From contig CP018227.1 in NCBI GenBank assembly GCA_016865035.1, forward strand, positions 3,563,501 through 3,627,500: a DNA stretch of 64,000 bases, read 5' to 3'. This DNA is from Kordiimonadales bacterium IMCC3096 (GTDB lineage Bacteria; Pseudomonadota; Alphaproteobacteria; Minwuiales; Minwuiaceae). Both the position numbers and the translations under genes were made by a program. Positions 35,851 through 45,415 of this stretch are shown here, piece by piece. The notes below the pieces were generated by a model. It was not told where the DNA came from. It did no database searches and saw only the letters and a program-made list of their open reading frames with translations. How positions within the stretch are numbered: the first letter of the stretch is position 1; the number at the start of each line of letters is the position of its first letter.

Positions 35851-36492
35851 TCAGCGGGCGAAGGCACGCATGTGAAACCCCGCATGGGCAGGTGTGTAGC
35901 GCCAGGCCGTGCCAACCGGGCAGGCCCGCCGTGCGCGACAGCCCTGGGTCATGCAGTCATCGCCCGCTGGCTTCGCCAGATGGTCGCGGCATCCCTCCGC
36001 GTCGTAGGCCGTGCCCGTGAAGGCATCGACCGGACAGGCCGACAGGCAGGGACGGTCCCGGCAGCTCTCGCAGGGGGACGTCGCATCAGGCGGGTCCAGC
36101 GCCAGCACCCGGTCGAACAGCAGGGCCGCGCGCAGGGCAAACCAGAGGCCGTAGCGCGGATGGATCGCCAGGCCGAGCGGGGAAACGAAGGCCTCGCCCG
36201 TCGCCAGCATCCAGGTCACGAACGGCTGCCAGGGCGGACCATCGAAGGGATAGCTGACGGTGGCACCGAACTCCTCCGCGACCGGTTCCATGACCTGCCG
36301 GGTCCAGCGGTTGACGGGATCGCTGCGCGGGTCGGCTTCGGGCAGGCCCGGTACATGCGAAACCATCTGTGACCCGGCATTGCCGACCATGACACGGGTC
36401 TGCCCGCCCTCGACAATGCCGCCGAGCAGCACAAGGCCATGGGCGCCCAGGCGCGTCTCCAGTCCGATCAGCAGATTGGCCTTGCCGGTCAT
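35851..36492 (-). CDS. 4Fe-4S ferredoxin-type protein (QueG-like C-terminal cluster)
   Basis: A 213-residue protein. The N-terminal two thirds has no recognised fold ([16 protein letters not shown], then [20 protein letters not shown]). The C-terminal part carries [14 protein letters not shown] and later [21 protein letters not shown], enough cysteines for one or two 4Fe-4S clusters spaced as in epoxyqueuosine reductase-like ferredoxins. The catalytic cobalamin domain of QueG is absent, so it is not QueG itself. Divergent from the GFA-family gene. An electron-transfer role is inferred. Confidence 0.7.
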   Translation of the reverse strand: MTGKANLLIGLETRLGAHGLVLLGGIVEGGQTRVMVGNAGSQMVSHVPGLPEADPRSDPVNRWTRQVMEPVAEEFGATVSYPFDGPPWQPFVTWMLATGEAFVSPLGLAIHPRYGLWFALRAALLFDRVLALDPPDATSPCESCRDRPCLSACPVDAFTGTAYDAEGCRDHLAKPAGDDCMTQGCRARRACPVGTAWRYTPAHAGFHMRAFAR

Positions 36493-36576
36493 GGTCCCGG
36501 CATCCGCAGGAGTGCTTGTCTCATGTGTCGCCTTCTGCTTCTATCGCGGAAATGAGAACATAAAAGGAACAATGTC

Positions 36577-37014
36577 ATGGTTGCTTCAGGACCGGTACGC
36601 GGCAGATGTCTGTGTGGTGCGGTGGCATTCGAGGTCAATGGTCCGATGAGAGAGATCATCGGTTGTCACTGCACCATGTGCCGGCGGCAGACCAGTCACT
36701 TTCTGGCCTTCACCGCGGCGTGGGACGATGATCTGAGCCTCACGGGGGAGGAGTCACTGTCCTGGTACCGCTCCAGTGCCGACAGCCAGCGCGGGTTCTG
36801 TCGCAAATGCGGATCCATGTTGTTCTTCGCGACCGAAGGCGCGGGCAGGACTTCCATTTCGGCGGGCGCTCTGGACCCCGGTCACGGGCTGGGACTGGCA
36901 GCCCACATCTTCACCGACGGCGCCGGTGAATATTACACCCCTGATGATGCAGTCCCCTGTTTCCGCGGCGGCGGTGGCGGTGTTCCCATGCCGCCGAGGC
37001 GGCAGGACAGCTAG
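36577..37014 (+). CDS. GFA (CENP-V/glutathione-dependent formaldehyde-activating) family protein
   Basis: A 145-residue zinc protein of the Mss4-like GFA family. Zinc ligands lie in GRCLCGAVAFEV, in GCHCTMCRRQTS and in GFCRKCGSMLFF, the full family set. Most members have no proven substrate; the formaldehyde-glutathione adduct activity is established only for a few. ATG 36577 follows AAAGGAA by eight bases. The C terminus is glycine and proline rich. Confidence 0.85.
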   Translation: MVASGPVRGRCLCGAVAFEVNGPMREIIGCHCTMCRRQTSHFLAFTAAWDDDLSLTGEESLSWYRSSADSQRGFCRKCGSMLFFATEGAGRTSISAGALDPGHGLGLAAHIFTDGAGEYYTPDDAVPCFRGGGGGVPMPPRRQDS

Positions 37015-37130
37015 CGAATTCACGGGAAGCAACCAGTCGCCCCGGCACTGAACCATGCTTGGCACATGGTTTGCCTGTCAGCTCCATCGAAGCGGCCAAC
37101 ATGCATGCCGCTCACAAATGGAGGGGAATG

Positions 37131-38117
37131 ATGAGGCTTTTTGCAAAGGGGGCACGGCGGACAATGGTCTGTGGTGCCATGATCGGCACGATCATGCTTG
37201 GCGCGGCGCAGGTGCAGGCGCAGGAAGAAGATGACGAGCGGAGCCAGGACGAGAAGCTGCTCTGGGAAGAGACGCTTGTCGCGGCGAAGGAGGGCAGTTC
37301 AACCGCAATGTGTGACCTCGGCGAGCTGATCGTCCGGGGCAAGGAAGCACAGCGTGGGCTGAAGGTCGCTGCCAAGTGGTTCGGCAAGGCCGCCGAGCAG
37401 GACGCACTCTGCGGTCTCCTGCGCATGGCGGAGTTCCATCGTCGGGGCAGGGGCGTGGAGGAGAACATTGCCCTCTCCGACGACTTCTACGCCCGGGCGC
37501 TGCCGCAGGTGGCCGCACTGGCGCGTGGCGGCGATATCCAGATGCAGATCCAGTTGGCCAAGATGCACCACAAGGCATTTGGTACACCGGAAGATCTGGA
37601 ACTGGCGGCGCTCTGGTATGGTACCGCGGCCGCTCTGCTGGAGCCTCTGGTCAAGGCCGGCGATATTGATGCGCACAAGAAGCTCGCGAACATCCTCGTC
37701 ATCGGGGTTGGTGTGGATCGCGATGTTGTCCGGGCCGGGAAGCTCTATGAAGCTGCCGCGACCGCCGGTGACCGCGCCGGCCAGTTCCTCGCCGGTCGGA
37801 TGTTCTTCACTGGCAAGGCGAACCATCCGGTCGACCACGAACGTGGCTTCTACTGGCTGTTCAGGGCAGCGGAGGCGGATCACCCGCGCTCCCAGGCCTA
37901 TGTCGGTGCTGCATTTGCACAGGGTCTGGGCGTCGAACCCGATCCGGTCGAGGCCGTGAAATGGCTGCAGCTTGCCATTGATCGTGGTGTCGGCGCCGCG
38001 AAGCCCGAACTGAAGGAACTGTCCCAGGACATCACGGAGAAGCAGTTGAAGCAGGGCAAGGAACTGGCTGCCGAGTGGATTCCGATCTTCGATCGTGGTC
38101 TCGCGAAGAGCAGCTGA
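37131..38117 (+). CDS. Secreted Sel1-repeat protein
   Basis: A 328-residue protein with a signal peptide (MRLFAKGARRTMVCGAMIGT onward, cleavage after AQVQAQ). Several Sel1-type helical repeats follow: AMCDLGELIVRGKEAQRGL, LRMAEFHRRGRGVEENIALS, KLANILVIGVGVDRDVVRAG, QFLAGRMFFTGKANHPVDH and YVGAAFAQGLGVEPDPVEAV. Sel1 arrays are protein-binding scaffolds. ATG 37131 follows GGAGGGG; an earlier in-frame start at 37059 would hide the signal peptide. A hairpin terminator lies just after the stop. Confidence 0.8.
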   Translation: MRLFAKGARRTMVCGAMIGTIMLGAAQVQAQEEDDERSQDEKLLWEETLVAAKEGSSTAMCDLGELIVRGKEAQRGLKVAAKWFGKAAEQDALCGLLRMAEFHRRGRGVEENIALSDDFYARALPQVAALARGGDIQMQIQLAKMHHKAFGTPEDLELAALWYGTAAALLEPLVKAGDIDAHKKLANILVIGVGVDRDVVRAGKLYEAAATAGDRAGQFLAGRMFFTGKANHPVDHERGFYWLFRAAEADHPRSQAYVGAAFAQGLGVEPDPVEAVKWLQLAIDRGVGAAKPELKELSQDITEKQLKQGKELAAEWIPIFDRGLAKSS

Positions 38118-38126
38118 CCGCAGGAA

Positions 38127-38166
38127 TTTCCGGAGGCATGGAGTAAAATTTTCCAGCCTCTGGAAA
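38127..38166. terminator. Bidirectional hairpin terminator
   Basis: TTTCCGGAGGC (38127-38137) pairs with GCCTCTGGAAA (38156-38166), 10 of 11 positions plus an inner TGGA/TCCA, between the stops of two convergent genes (38117 and 38173). A T-rich tract follows on the plus strand at 38175-38182, inside the next gene's end. Confidence 0.6.
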
Positions 38167-38172
38167 TGCTTG

Positions 38173-39162
38173 TCACATTTTCTTCATGGAATTTATCCAG
38201 TCCAGCAGCAGGGTCGTGACCTGTTCCGGCGCTTCCTGCTGTGTCCAGTGACCGATACCTTCCAGCAGCACGGCGTCTGACAGGTTCGGTATCAGCTGCT
38301 TCATGGATGCCACCATGTCCTTGCCCGGCAGCATCTTGAGGACCAGGTCGCGCGTGCCGCCGATATAGAGCGCGGGCTGATGGATACGCCTGTCAGGCAG
38401 GGCATTCAGCAGCTCGAAATCGCGGTGGTGATTTCGGTACCGGTTCAGCGGCCCGCGGAAGCCTGACCGTTCGAACTCACCAACGAAATAGTCGATGTCG
38501 GTCTCCGTCAGCCAGGCCGGAAACGGGTCGGGGTCGGGCAGCCGTTCCAGCAGGGTCGCGCCATGCGGCTTGTCGGTCGGCCATGTGCCGTCCGGGGCAT
38601 CGCCGGAGATGGCGTAGTAGACCCGCCGCAGGCCACCGCGAATGTCGGCTTCCAGTTCGGCTTCGCCTACGCCCTCATCCTGGAAATAGACCTGATAGAA
38701 GAAGCGTCCGTTGGCCGTGAAGACCTGCTTCACGATATCGATGAAGGGCGCAGGGCCGGGGCCGAGATAGGGAACCGAAAGCCCTGAAACGGCGCTGACC
38801 CGGTCGGGATGCAGCAGGGCGGTGTTCCATACGATCGGGGCACCCCAGTCATGGCCGATCAGGATGGCGCTGTCGTGGCCCAGCGCCGGGATCAGCCCGG
38901 CCACATCGCCGGTCAGGCTCTCCATGTCATAGGCCTCCACCGCGTGCGGCTTGCTGCTGCCGCCATAGCCGCGCACGTCGATTGCCGCCACCTGATAGCC
39001 CGCGTCGGCGATGGGTCCCATCTGGTGCCGCCAGGAATACCAGCTTTCCGGCCAGCCATGGACCATGACCACCAGCGGACCTTCTCCGGTGACCGCAACG
39101 CGCAGTTCGACGCCGTTGGTGGCGACGGTCCGGAACTGGATACGGTCGAGAATGCTGCTCAT
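38173..39162 (-). CDS. Alpha/beta hydrolase, epoxide hydrolase-like
   Basis: A 329-residue hydrolase. The oxyanion motif HGWPES (35-40), nucleophile Asp105 in LIGHDWGAPI (rather than Ser), a late acidic residue in GGTRDLVL and the catalytic His in EGIGHWTQQE give the Asp-His-Asp set of epoxide hydrolases and haloalkane dehalogenases. The cap has YQVYFQDEG, providing one of the usual cap tyrosines. It should open epoxides to diols; a fluoroacetate-type dehalogenase is the alternative. Convergent with the Sel1 gene. Confidence 0.85.
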   Translation of the reverse strand: MSSILDRIQFRTVATNGVELRVAVTGEGPLVVMVHGWPESWYSWRHQMGPIADAGYQVAAIDVRGYGGSSKPHAVEAYDMESLTGDVAGLIPALGHDSAILIGHDWGAPIVWNTALLHPDRVSAVSGLSVPYLGPGPAPFIDIVKQVFTANGRFFYQVYFQDEGVGEAELEADIRGGLRRVYYAISGDAPDGTWPTDKPHGATLLERLPDPDPFPAWLTETDIDYFVGEFERSGFRGPLNRYRNHHRDFELLNALPDRRIHQPALYIGGTRDLVLKMLPGKDMVASMKQLIPNLSDAVLLEGIGHWTQQEAPEQVTTLLLDWINSMKKM

Positions 39163-39301
39163 GGTTCGTCTCCCCGGCGGTCATGCATGTCTGATCTCCC
39201 ATGGTGGCACAGGTTCAGGTCATGAGAAGGATTCAATCGCCCTGCAAAGTGCACTATAAGGCGCGGGCACTTCACTTGAGACTCAGTCTGGAATTGATCC
39301 C

Positions 39302-40588
39302 ATGCACGATATTCGCTGGATCCGGGAGAACCGGGATGCCTTCGACCAAGCCATGACCGCGCGCGGCCACGCCGCCCGCGCGGCCTCACTCGTGGAGATG
39401 TACGAGGCACGGCTGTCCATCCAGAACGAGATGCAGCGGAAGCAGTCGGAGCGCAATGCGACCGCCAAGGCCATTGGCAAGGCCAAGGGCAGCGGTGACG
39501 AGGCGGAGGCACAGCGCCTGATGCAGGCAACCGCCGACCTGAAGGCCGACGTGCAGCGGCTGGAGGAAGAGGACCGGGAGCGTGAGGCGGCGTTGACGCT
39601 GGAGCTTGCCGGTATTCCCAATGTTCCGGCCGCCGACGTGCCGGTTGGCGCGGATGAGGACGCCAACGAGCTGGTGCGCCAGGTCGGCGAGGTGCCGTCA
39701 TTCGACTTCGCGCCGAAGGAACACTTCGAACTGGGGGAGGCGCTCGGCCTGATGGATTTCGACCGGGCGGCGGCCATGTCGGGCGCCCGTTTCGTCGTCC
39801 TGCGCGGCGCGCTGGCCCGGCTGGAGCGCGCGCTGGGGAACTGGTTCCTGGACGTGCAGACCGGTGAGTTCGGGTTCGAGGAAGTCAATCCGCCCCTGCT
39901 GGTGCGGGACGAGGCGGTATTCGGTACCGGCCAGTTGCCGAAGTTCTCGGAAGATCTGTTTCACACCGACAATGGCTTCTGGCTGGTACCCACGTCGGAG
40001 GTGCCGCTGACCAACATGGTGCGCGAACAGATCGTCGATGCCGCCAGCCTGCCGATGCGCCTGACGGCGCTGACGCCGTGTTTCCGGTCGGAAGCGGGTT
40101 CGGCCGGGCGGGACACGCGGGGCATGATCCGTCAGCACCAGTTCATGAAGGTGGAGATGGTGGTCATCACCGCCGATGACCAGTCGGAGGCGGAACTGGA
40201 GCGCATGACGAACTGCGCGGAGACCCTGCTGCAGCGGCTCGGGCTGGCCTATCAGGTCATGAAGCTCAGCAGCGGCGACATGGGGTTCACCGCCACCAAG
40301 ACCTATGATCTGGAGGTCTGGCTGCCGGGACAGCAGCGCTACCGGGAGATTTCCTCCTGCTCCAACACCCTGGACTTCCAGGCGCGTCGCATGAATGCCC
40401 GCTATCGGCCCGAGGGCGAGAAGAAGACCCGCTTCGTCCATACCCTGAACGGATCGGGGCTGGCCGTTGGCCGGGCGATGATTGCCGTGATCGAGAATTA
40501 CCAGCAGGCTGACGGCTCCATCATCGTGCCGGATGTCCTGCGACCCTACATGGGCGGGCAGACCGTCATCGAAGCCGTGAAGGGCTGA
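39302..40588 (+). CDS. serS: Seryl-tRNA synthetase
   Basis: A 428-residue class II synthetase of normal length. [18 protein letters not shown] begins the long antiparallel coiled-coil arm (about 28-105) that grips the tRNA extra arm. Motif 2 is [20 protein letters not shown] and motif 3 is [19 protein letters not shown]. Charges tRNA-Ser and tRNA-Sec. It is the first gene of serS-surE-pcm-nlpD, the usual alphaproteobacterial order; surE begins six bases after its stop. Confidence 0.97.
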   Translation: MHDIRWIRENRDAFDQAMTARGHAARAASLVEMYEARLSIQNEMQRKQSERNATAKAIGKAKGSGDEAEAQRLMQATADLKADVQRLEEEDREREAALTLELAGIPNVPAADVPVGADEDANELVRQVGEVPSFDFAPKEHFELGEALGLMDFDRAAAMSGARFVVLRGALARLERALGNWFLDVQTGEFGFEEVNPPLLVRDEAVFGTGQLPKFSEDLFHTDNGFWLVPTSEVPLTNMVREQIVDAASLPMRLTALTPCFRSEAGSAGRDTRGMIRQHQFMKVEMVVITADDQSEAELERMTNCAETLLQRLGLAYQVMKLSSGDMGFTATKTYDLEVWLPGQQRYREISSCSNTLDFQARRMNARYRPEGEKKTRFVHTLNGSGLAVGRAMIAVIENYQQADGSIIVPDVLRPYMGGQTVIEAVKG

Positions 40589-40593
40589 ACGAC

Positions 40594-41349
40594 ATGCGTA
40601 TCCTGCTGACGAACGATGACGGCATCGATGCTCCCGGTCTCAAGGCCATGGAGCGGATCGCGCGCGAACTGAGCGACGACGTCTGGATCGTCGCGCCGCA
40701 GCAGGAACAGAGCGGGGCGGGCCGCTCGCTCAGCCTGACCAACCCCCTGCGCCTGCACAAACTGGGGGAACAGCGCTTTGCCGTCGGCGGCACGCCCACC
40801 GACTGCGTGATGATGGCGGTGCGGCAGGTGCTGGACGGACGGCCCGACCTGATCCTGTCGGGTGTCAATCGGGGTGCCAACATCGCCGAGGATATCACCT
40901 ATTCCGGCACGGTCGCGGCGGCCATGGAGGGGACGCTGCTGGGCATCCCGTCGATCGCCATGAGCCAGATCGGTTTCGCCGACCAGGTCATCCGCTGGCA
41001 GACCGCGGAGCAGCATGCGCCGGGCATCGTGCGCCGCCTGCTGGAGAACGGCTGGCCGAAGGATGTGCTGATCAACATCAACTATCCGGATGTCGAACCG
41101 GATGAGGTTAACGGGGTTCATGTGGTGCCTCACGGACGGCGTGACCAGGCTGACGTGACGGTGGACGCGCGCCAGGACGGGCGCAACATTCCCTATTACT
41201 GGATCGGGCTGCGCCGACAGAAGGCGATGCCGCCACCGGGCACGGACATCGGCACCATCTGGCGTGGCGGGATCTCGGTGACGCCGATCAGCCTCAACCT
41301 GACCGACCGGGATGCGCTTGATCCGCTCGGGCGCGTCTTTCAGGACTGA
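40594..41349 (+). CDS. surE: 5'/3'-nucleotidase SurE
   Basis: A 251-residue protein of normal SurE length. MRILLTNDDGIDAPG holds the metal-binding Asp8 and Asp9, SGAGRSLSLTNPL and LSGVNRGANIAEDITYSGTV are the other conserved loops. It removes phosphate from nucleoside monophosphates in stationary phase. Located between serS and pcm, eight bases before the latter. Confidence 0.96.
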   Translation: MRILLTNDDGIDAPGLKAMERIARELSDDVWIVAPQQEQSGAGRSLSLTNPLRLHKLGEQRFAVGGTPTDCVMMAVRQVLDGRPDLILSGVNRGANIAEDITYSGTVAAAMEGTLLGIPSIAMSQIGFADQVIRWQTAEQHAPGIVRRLLENGWPKDVLININYPDVEPDEVNGVHVVPHGRRDQADVTVDARQDGRNIPYYWIGLRRQKAMPPPGTDIGTIWRGGISVTPISLNLTDRDALDPLGRVFQD

Positions 41350-41357
41350 GGCAGCGC

Positions 41358-42017
41358 ATGACGGATGATGTACGAAAGATCCGGCTGCTGATGCAGTTGC
41401 GTCGGGAGGGCATCACCGATTCCCAGGTGCTTGGCGCCATCGAGCGAGTGCCGCGCGAACAGTTCGTCGATGCCAATTTCCGCCATCAGGCCTATGAGAA
41501 CATGCCGCTGCCGATCAAGCAGGGGCAGACCATCAGTCAGCCCTATGTGGTCGCCTTCATGACGGAGGCGCTGCGCCTGTTTCCGCGCGCCAAGGTGCTG
41601 GAGATCGGGACCGGCTCCGGCTACCAGGCGGCGGTGCTGGCAATGCTGTGCCGCCGCATCTACACGGTCGAGCGGCACCGGACACTGTACCGCGACGCCA
41701 CGGCGCTGTTCAGCAGGCTGGGCATCAACAACATCATCGCCCATCTGGGGGACGGCACCCGCGGCTGGCCCGCTCAGGCTCCCTTTGACCGGATCATCGT
41801 CACGGCCGCGGCCTTCGGGGAAGTGCCGGCTGCCCTGGTCGAGCAGCTTTCGACCGGCGGTATCCTGATCGTGCCCGTCGGGCGCAGCGGCGCAGACCAG
41901 ATGCTGGTGCGCGTGACCCGGCAGGCGGATGGCAGCACGACGCGGGAGAACCTGCTGCCGGTGCGATTCGTGCCGCTGCTGGACGGGGTGCCGAACGAAC
42001 AGCGCGGGGAGGGCTGA
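41358..42017 (+). CDS. pcm: Protein-L-isoaspartate O-methyltransferase
   Basis: A 219-residue repair methyltransferase. VPREQFVD, the isoaspartate-contacting ISQPYVVAFMTEAL, the SAM loop VLEIGTGSGYQAAVLA and FDRIIVTAAA are all present. It methylates isoaspartyl residues so that damaged proteins can revert. Follows surE directly; nlpD follows after 62 bases. Confidence 0.95.
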   Translation: MTDDVRKIRLLMQLRREGITDSQVLGAIERVPREQFVDANFRHQAYENMPLPIKQGQTISQPYVVAFMTEALRLFPRAKVLEIGTGSGYQAAVLAMLCRRIYTVERHRTLYRDATALFSRLGINNIIAHLGDGTRGWPAQAPFDRIIVTAAAFGEVPAALVEQLSTGGILIVPVGRSGADQMLVRVTRQADGSTTRENLLPVRFVPLLDGVPNEQRGEG

Positions 42018-42079
42018 CGGCTGGCGCGGCTCAGCCGCATTCCCTTGCCGCCCGTCGCCCGGATTCATACTCTGGCCGC

Positions 42080-43102
42080 ATGTTTCACCCGCGCGCGATC
42101 CTCCTGACGCTGGCCTTGCTGCTCGTCGCCTGCGGGCCGCGCGGCACGCCTGCGCCCGTGGAGGACCACAGCGCTTTCACCGGTGGCACGGTGATCGTCC
42201 GCCCCGGTGACACGGCCTATGCCATCGCCCGCCGCAGCGGTGTGCCGGTGCGCGACCTGATCCAGGCCAACGGGCTGCGGGCCCCCTATACGCTCGCCAT
42301 CGGGCAACAGCTTCGGGTGCCGCAGTTGCGGCTGCACCGGGTGCGCCGGGGCGAAAGCCTGACAACGGTTTCCGAACGCTATGGCGTGGGACGGCGGGAG
42401 ATCGTGCAATTGAACGGACTGGTTTCGCCATTCCGTCTGCACCCCGGACAGATCCTCAGGATTCCGGGTGGCGGGTCGCGGACGGAACCGACCCGCATCA
42501 CCCGCGTTACAGCGGGCGCGGAGGTCGTGCCGCTACCGCCGCCGAGACCACCGGGACGGGTTGCGCGCGCGGGCGGGACCAGCAGACCCGCTGCGCCAGT
42601 CACGGCGCAGAAAGCACCGGCAGCACCTGCGCCCACGCAGGCATCCGCACCGACGCCCGCGCCGACAGTAGCCGCACCTGCGCCCGCCGCCGTCGCAACC
42701 ACGGCAAGCGGTCTCGTCTGGCCCATCGCCGGAAAGGTGGTTTCCCGCTTCGGTCCGAAGGCCGGGGGGCTGCACAATGACGGGATCAACATCCGCGCCC
42801 CGCGCGGCACACCGGTACGTGCGATGACAGGCGGGGAGGTTGTCTATGCCGGCAACGAATTGCGCGGCTTCGGCAACCTGGTCCTGATCCGCCACTCGGG
42901 CGGCCTGACCACGGCCTACGCCCATCTGGACCGGATCGATGTGCAGCGCGGTGACCGGATCAGGCGGGGTCAGGCCATAGCCACCGTCGGAAGCACCGGC
43001 GGTGTCGATCCCGCGCAGTTGCACTTCGAGATCAGAAAGGGTCGGAAGGCCATTGACCCGGTGAGCAAACTCGGCAGCAGCCCGCCACGCAACCTGGGCT
43101 GA
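42080..43102 (+). CDS. nlpD: NlpD-like lipoprotein with two LysM and a degenerate M23 domain
   Basis: A 340-residue outer-membrane lipoprotein. The lipobox is LLVAC (Cys about 15). LysM 1 (VIVRPGDTAYAIARRSGVPV) and LysM 2 (HRVRRGESLTTVSERYGVG) are followed by a long Ala/Pro/Thr-rich linker (about 145-210) and a C-terminal LytM/M23 domain. The metal site is altered: HNDGINI lacks the usual Asp, and QLHFEIR keeps only one His of HLH. As in E. coli NlpD it is therefore probably an amidase activator, not an endopeptidase. Last gene of the serS cluster. Confidence 0.9.
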   Translation: MFHPRAILLTLALLLVACGPRGTPAPVEDHSAFTGGTVIVRPGDTAYAIARRSGVPVRDLIQANGLRAPYTLAIGQQLRVPQLRLHRVRRGESLTTVSERYGVGRREIVQLNGLVSPFRLHPGQILRIPGGGSRTEPTRITRVTAGAEVVPLPPPRPPGRVARAGGTSRPAAPVTAQKAPAAPAPTQASAPTPAPTVAAPAPAAVATTASGLVWPIAGKVVSRFGPKAGGLHNDGINIRAPRGTPVRAMTGGEVVYAGNELRGFGNLVLIRHSGGLTTAYAHLDRIDVQRGDRIRRGQAIATVGSTGGVDPAQLHFEIRKGRKAIDPVSKLGSSPPRNLG

Positions 43103-43147
43103 GCAAGCCGTGTTTCAGGCCTGCGCACTGCATGCTATGGTTGCGTG

Positions 43148-44125
43148 ATGATCGACTGGGACTCCGGTATCAAGCCCTGGCACCTGGTCGCCGACGCCGG
43201 TTTCGGCGCGGCGATGGAGGACTGTGGCTTTCGCAAGGTGGGCCGCAGCATGTGGCGCCGCGACGGCGACCGCATTGCCTGGCGCGTGGCGCTGACAAAG
43301 GGATACGCGGGCACGCCGGGTTCATTTCGAGACGGCTACGGAGGCTTCGCGAAGGAAGTCGATGAACTGGTGAAACTCTACAACCCCAAACGCTCTCTGG
43401 AGCGCATGGAAGGTACGAGCGTTCCCATGCATCTTGGCAGTGCCCTCTCGGATGACCTGATCAGCGAACTGCGCGAAAAGGAATTCGAGCCCTGGCGGCG
43501 GAAGTGGCAAGCCGAACGGATCAACAGGACCGGCCTGTGGGGGATTCTGAAGGATTTCATCAAACCGATCCCGCCGTCACCGGACGTGGATTTCTCCGAG
43601 GTCCCGTTTCTGGAAAATGCGGGGCCTTCCAGCCTCGATTGGGCGTTCGTGGTCAGGACGGAAGCGCAGGTCAGCGAGATTGCACAACAGCTGATCCGGA
43701 TATGGCATCAGGCAGCCATGCCCTGGATCGAGGATCGGCTTGATTTCGAGCACGCCTATCCCAGAACATGGGGCCCGGACAGTCCGGGCACGCGTTACTT
43801 CTGTTTCGAGAATCCGGAATTCTACGCGGCTGCAAAGATTGCCGGTGACCAGGCATGGATCAACGAAATGGCCCGCCGGGCCTTCGCACGGGCGCCGAAG
43901 AGCATTGACGAGGTCTGGAAGGAATGCCGCAAGAGATATCTCTTTGATCAGCCGCATGTACGTTCCGGTGAGGTCAAGCCCGAGACAATTGTAAGAAACC
44001 GGCTGATCGACAAATTTTCGAGTGCGGTGAAGGCCATGGCGATTGCCGAAGCTTTGTCCATCGACATTCCTGAATGCGATGTGGATTTCAGTCTGCTTCC
44101 AGTGCCTGTCGAATCCCTTCAATGA
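43148..44125 (+). CDS. Candidate immunity protein, paralogue 1 (unknown family)
   Basis: A 325-residue soluble protein with no signal or membrane segment. The first 95 or so residues (WHLVADAGFGAAMEDCGFRK, then RMEGTSVPMH) are almost the same as in the gene at 44384, after which the two diverge, while keeping short blocks such as RTGEV/RSGEV-PETIVRN. The N-terminal GFRKVGRSMWRRDGDRIAWR recalls DUF4304-like proteins. ATG 43148 or GTG 43145 start; no strong ribosome site. It ends 17 bases before an antisense remnant of the toxin-like gene, repeating the convergent arrangement of 44384-48990. The role as immunity is inferred from that pairing. Confidence 0.55.
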   Translation: MIDWDSGIKPWHLVADAGFGAAMEDCGFRKVGRSMWRRDGDRIAWRVALTKGYAGTPGSFRDGYGGFAKEVDELVKLYNPKRSLERMEGTSVPMHLGSALSDDLISELREKEFEPWRRKWQAERINRTGLWGILKDFIKPIPPSPDVDFSEVPFLENAGPSSLDWAFVVRTEAQVSEIAQQLIRIWHQAAMPWIEDRLDFEHAYPRTWGPDSPGTRYFCFENPEFYAAAKIAGDQAWINEMARRAFARAPKSIDEVWKECRKRYLFDQPHVRSGEVKPETIVRNRLIDKFSSAVKAMAIAEALSIDIPECDVDFSLLPVPVESLQ

Positions 44126-44141
44126 CATATTCCCTGAGGCG

Positions 44142-44273
44142 GCGGCCTCGCCGCGATCGACCGCCGCCATCTCCTGACGGATGCGGTCCGACTGCCGCCG
44201 TTCGATCTCCTGATCCGGCACCGTTTCATGGGCCGCCTGACCCTCGTCGCGGAAGGCCAAGGCGCGGGGCGGT
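44142..44273 (-). pseudogene. Decayed remnant of the toxin-like gene
   Basis: About 132 bases closely matching 48206-48338 inside the toxin-like gene. Read on the minus strand it encodes FRDEGQAAHETVPDQEIERR, then QSDRIRQEMAAVDRGEAA, against FRDEGQVAHETAQDQEIARR and QADRIRQEMAAVDRGEAA in the intact gene. It lies directly downstream of paralogue 1 in antisense, where the intact toxin lies relative to paralogue 2. Confidence 0.85.
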
Positions 44274-44383
44274 GATCTCGTTCGACATGCCAGGTGCACT
44301 GACCAACGTCGCGCTTTCAGGCAGTTCATTCCGGATCTGGAGACAGTTCTTGGCGTGAACGTGCTGCATGCTATGGTTGAGTG
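44274..44383. other. Upstream region of paralogue 2
   Basis: About 110 bases. The last 20, CTGCATGCTATGGTTGAGTG, repeat the sequence just ahead of paralogue 1 (from 43128), so the duplicated unit includes a short common leader. The remainder is not recognised. Confidence 0.5.
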
Positions 44384-45364
44384 ATGATTGACTGGGACCC
44401 CGGTATCAAGCCCTGGCACCTCGTCGCAGACGCCGGTTTCGGCGCGGCGATGGAGGACTGCGGCTTTCGCAAGGTGGGCCGCACCATGTGGCGCCGCGAC
44501 GGCGATCGCATTGCCTGGCGCGTGGCGCTGACAAAGGGATACGCGGGCACGCCGGGCTCGTTCCGGGCCTCCTACGGCGGCTTCGTGAAGGAAATTGACG
44601 AACTGGTGAAGCTCTACAACCCGAAACGCTCGCAGGAACGGATGGAGGGCACGAGTGCACCCATGCACACCGGGGGAACGCTGGCGGGTGACCTGATGGA
44701 GGAGGAGAGACAAAAGGACTTTGCTCCCTGGGAGAGCAAGTGGGGAAATGAATATAAAAACAGATCAGGCTGGAAGGGGATTTGGAAGGACTTGATGGAC
44801 CCGGTCCCGAAACCACCCAAAATTGACTATTCAGAGATTCCTTTCCTAGGCAGGGCAGGTGAGTACACGAACGAAATGGCCTTCATCATGAAGAACCAGG
44901 ACGATATCAAGAAGGTCACGGAACTTCTCATCGATTGCTGGAACCGGATAACCCTGCCCTGGATTCAGGAGCGGCTGGATTTTGACCAACTGTATCCGCG
45001 ACTCTGGGGTCGGCAGGCCCCGAACAAATCGACCTGGCATCACTATGACGCTGAAGTCTTCGCCGCAGCCAAACTGGCCCGAGACCAATCTTGGATAGAC
45101 GAAATGGCCAGAATAGCCTTCGCCGAGTCCCGTACGAGCTTTGCAGAAATCTGGGAGAAATGCAGCGCTGATGGTGATTTTGATAGCGAGCGCGTCAGAA
45201 CAGGTGAAGTTGCGCCAGAGACAATTGTCAGGAACAAATATGAATCAAGATTGATGCCAATTGTGACAGTCATTGCTATGGTGGAGACAATGAATATAGC
45301 AATCCCGAAAGAGATTGTTGATCAAATAGAACATCCTTGGATTGTGGGTCCGATGCGATTTTGA
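44384..45364 (+). CDS. Candidate immunity protein, paralogue 2 (unknown family)
   Basis: A 326-residue soluble protein nearly identical to paralogue 1 over the first 95 residues at DNA and protein level, then diverged. The second half is AT-richer and has MPMKNQDD-like charged stretches (IMKNQDDIKKVTELLIDCWN, WIQERLDFDQLYPRLWG, SWIDEMARIAFAESR) with clear counterparts in paralogue 1. GTG 44381 is an alternative start. The natural end of the toxin-like gene (45416) lies 51 bases beyond its stop in the opposite orientation. Immunity role is inferred; no catalytic motif is visible. Confidence 0.55.
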   Translation: MIDWDPGIKPWHLVADAGFGAAMEDCGFRKVGRTMWRRDGDRIAWRVALTKGYAGTPGSFRASYGGFVKEIDELVKLYNPKRSQERMEGTSAPMHTGGTLAGDLMEEERQKDFAPWESKWGNEYKNRSGWKGIWKDLMDPVPKPPKIDYSEIPFLGRAGEYTNEMAFIMKNQDDIKKVTELLIDCWNRITLPWIQERLDFDQLYPRLWGRQAPNKSTWHHYDAEVFAAAKLARDQSWIDEMARIAFAESRTSFAEIWEKCSADGDFDSERVRTGEVAPETIVRNKYESRLMPIVTVIAMVETMNIAIPKEIVDQIEHPWIVGPMRF

Positions 45365-45415
45365 GAACGAGCGAGCAGCAACGAATTTGCTGCTCGCTCG
45401 CCGCACAATCAGATT

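Noticed and set aside
43577-44713. A 378-codon minus-strand frame across both paralogues
   Set aside because: Only its middle (44142-44273) has a real origin as a toxin remnant; the rest is antisense to the paralogues.
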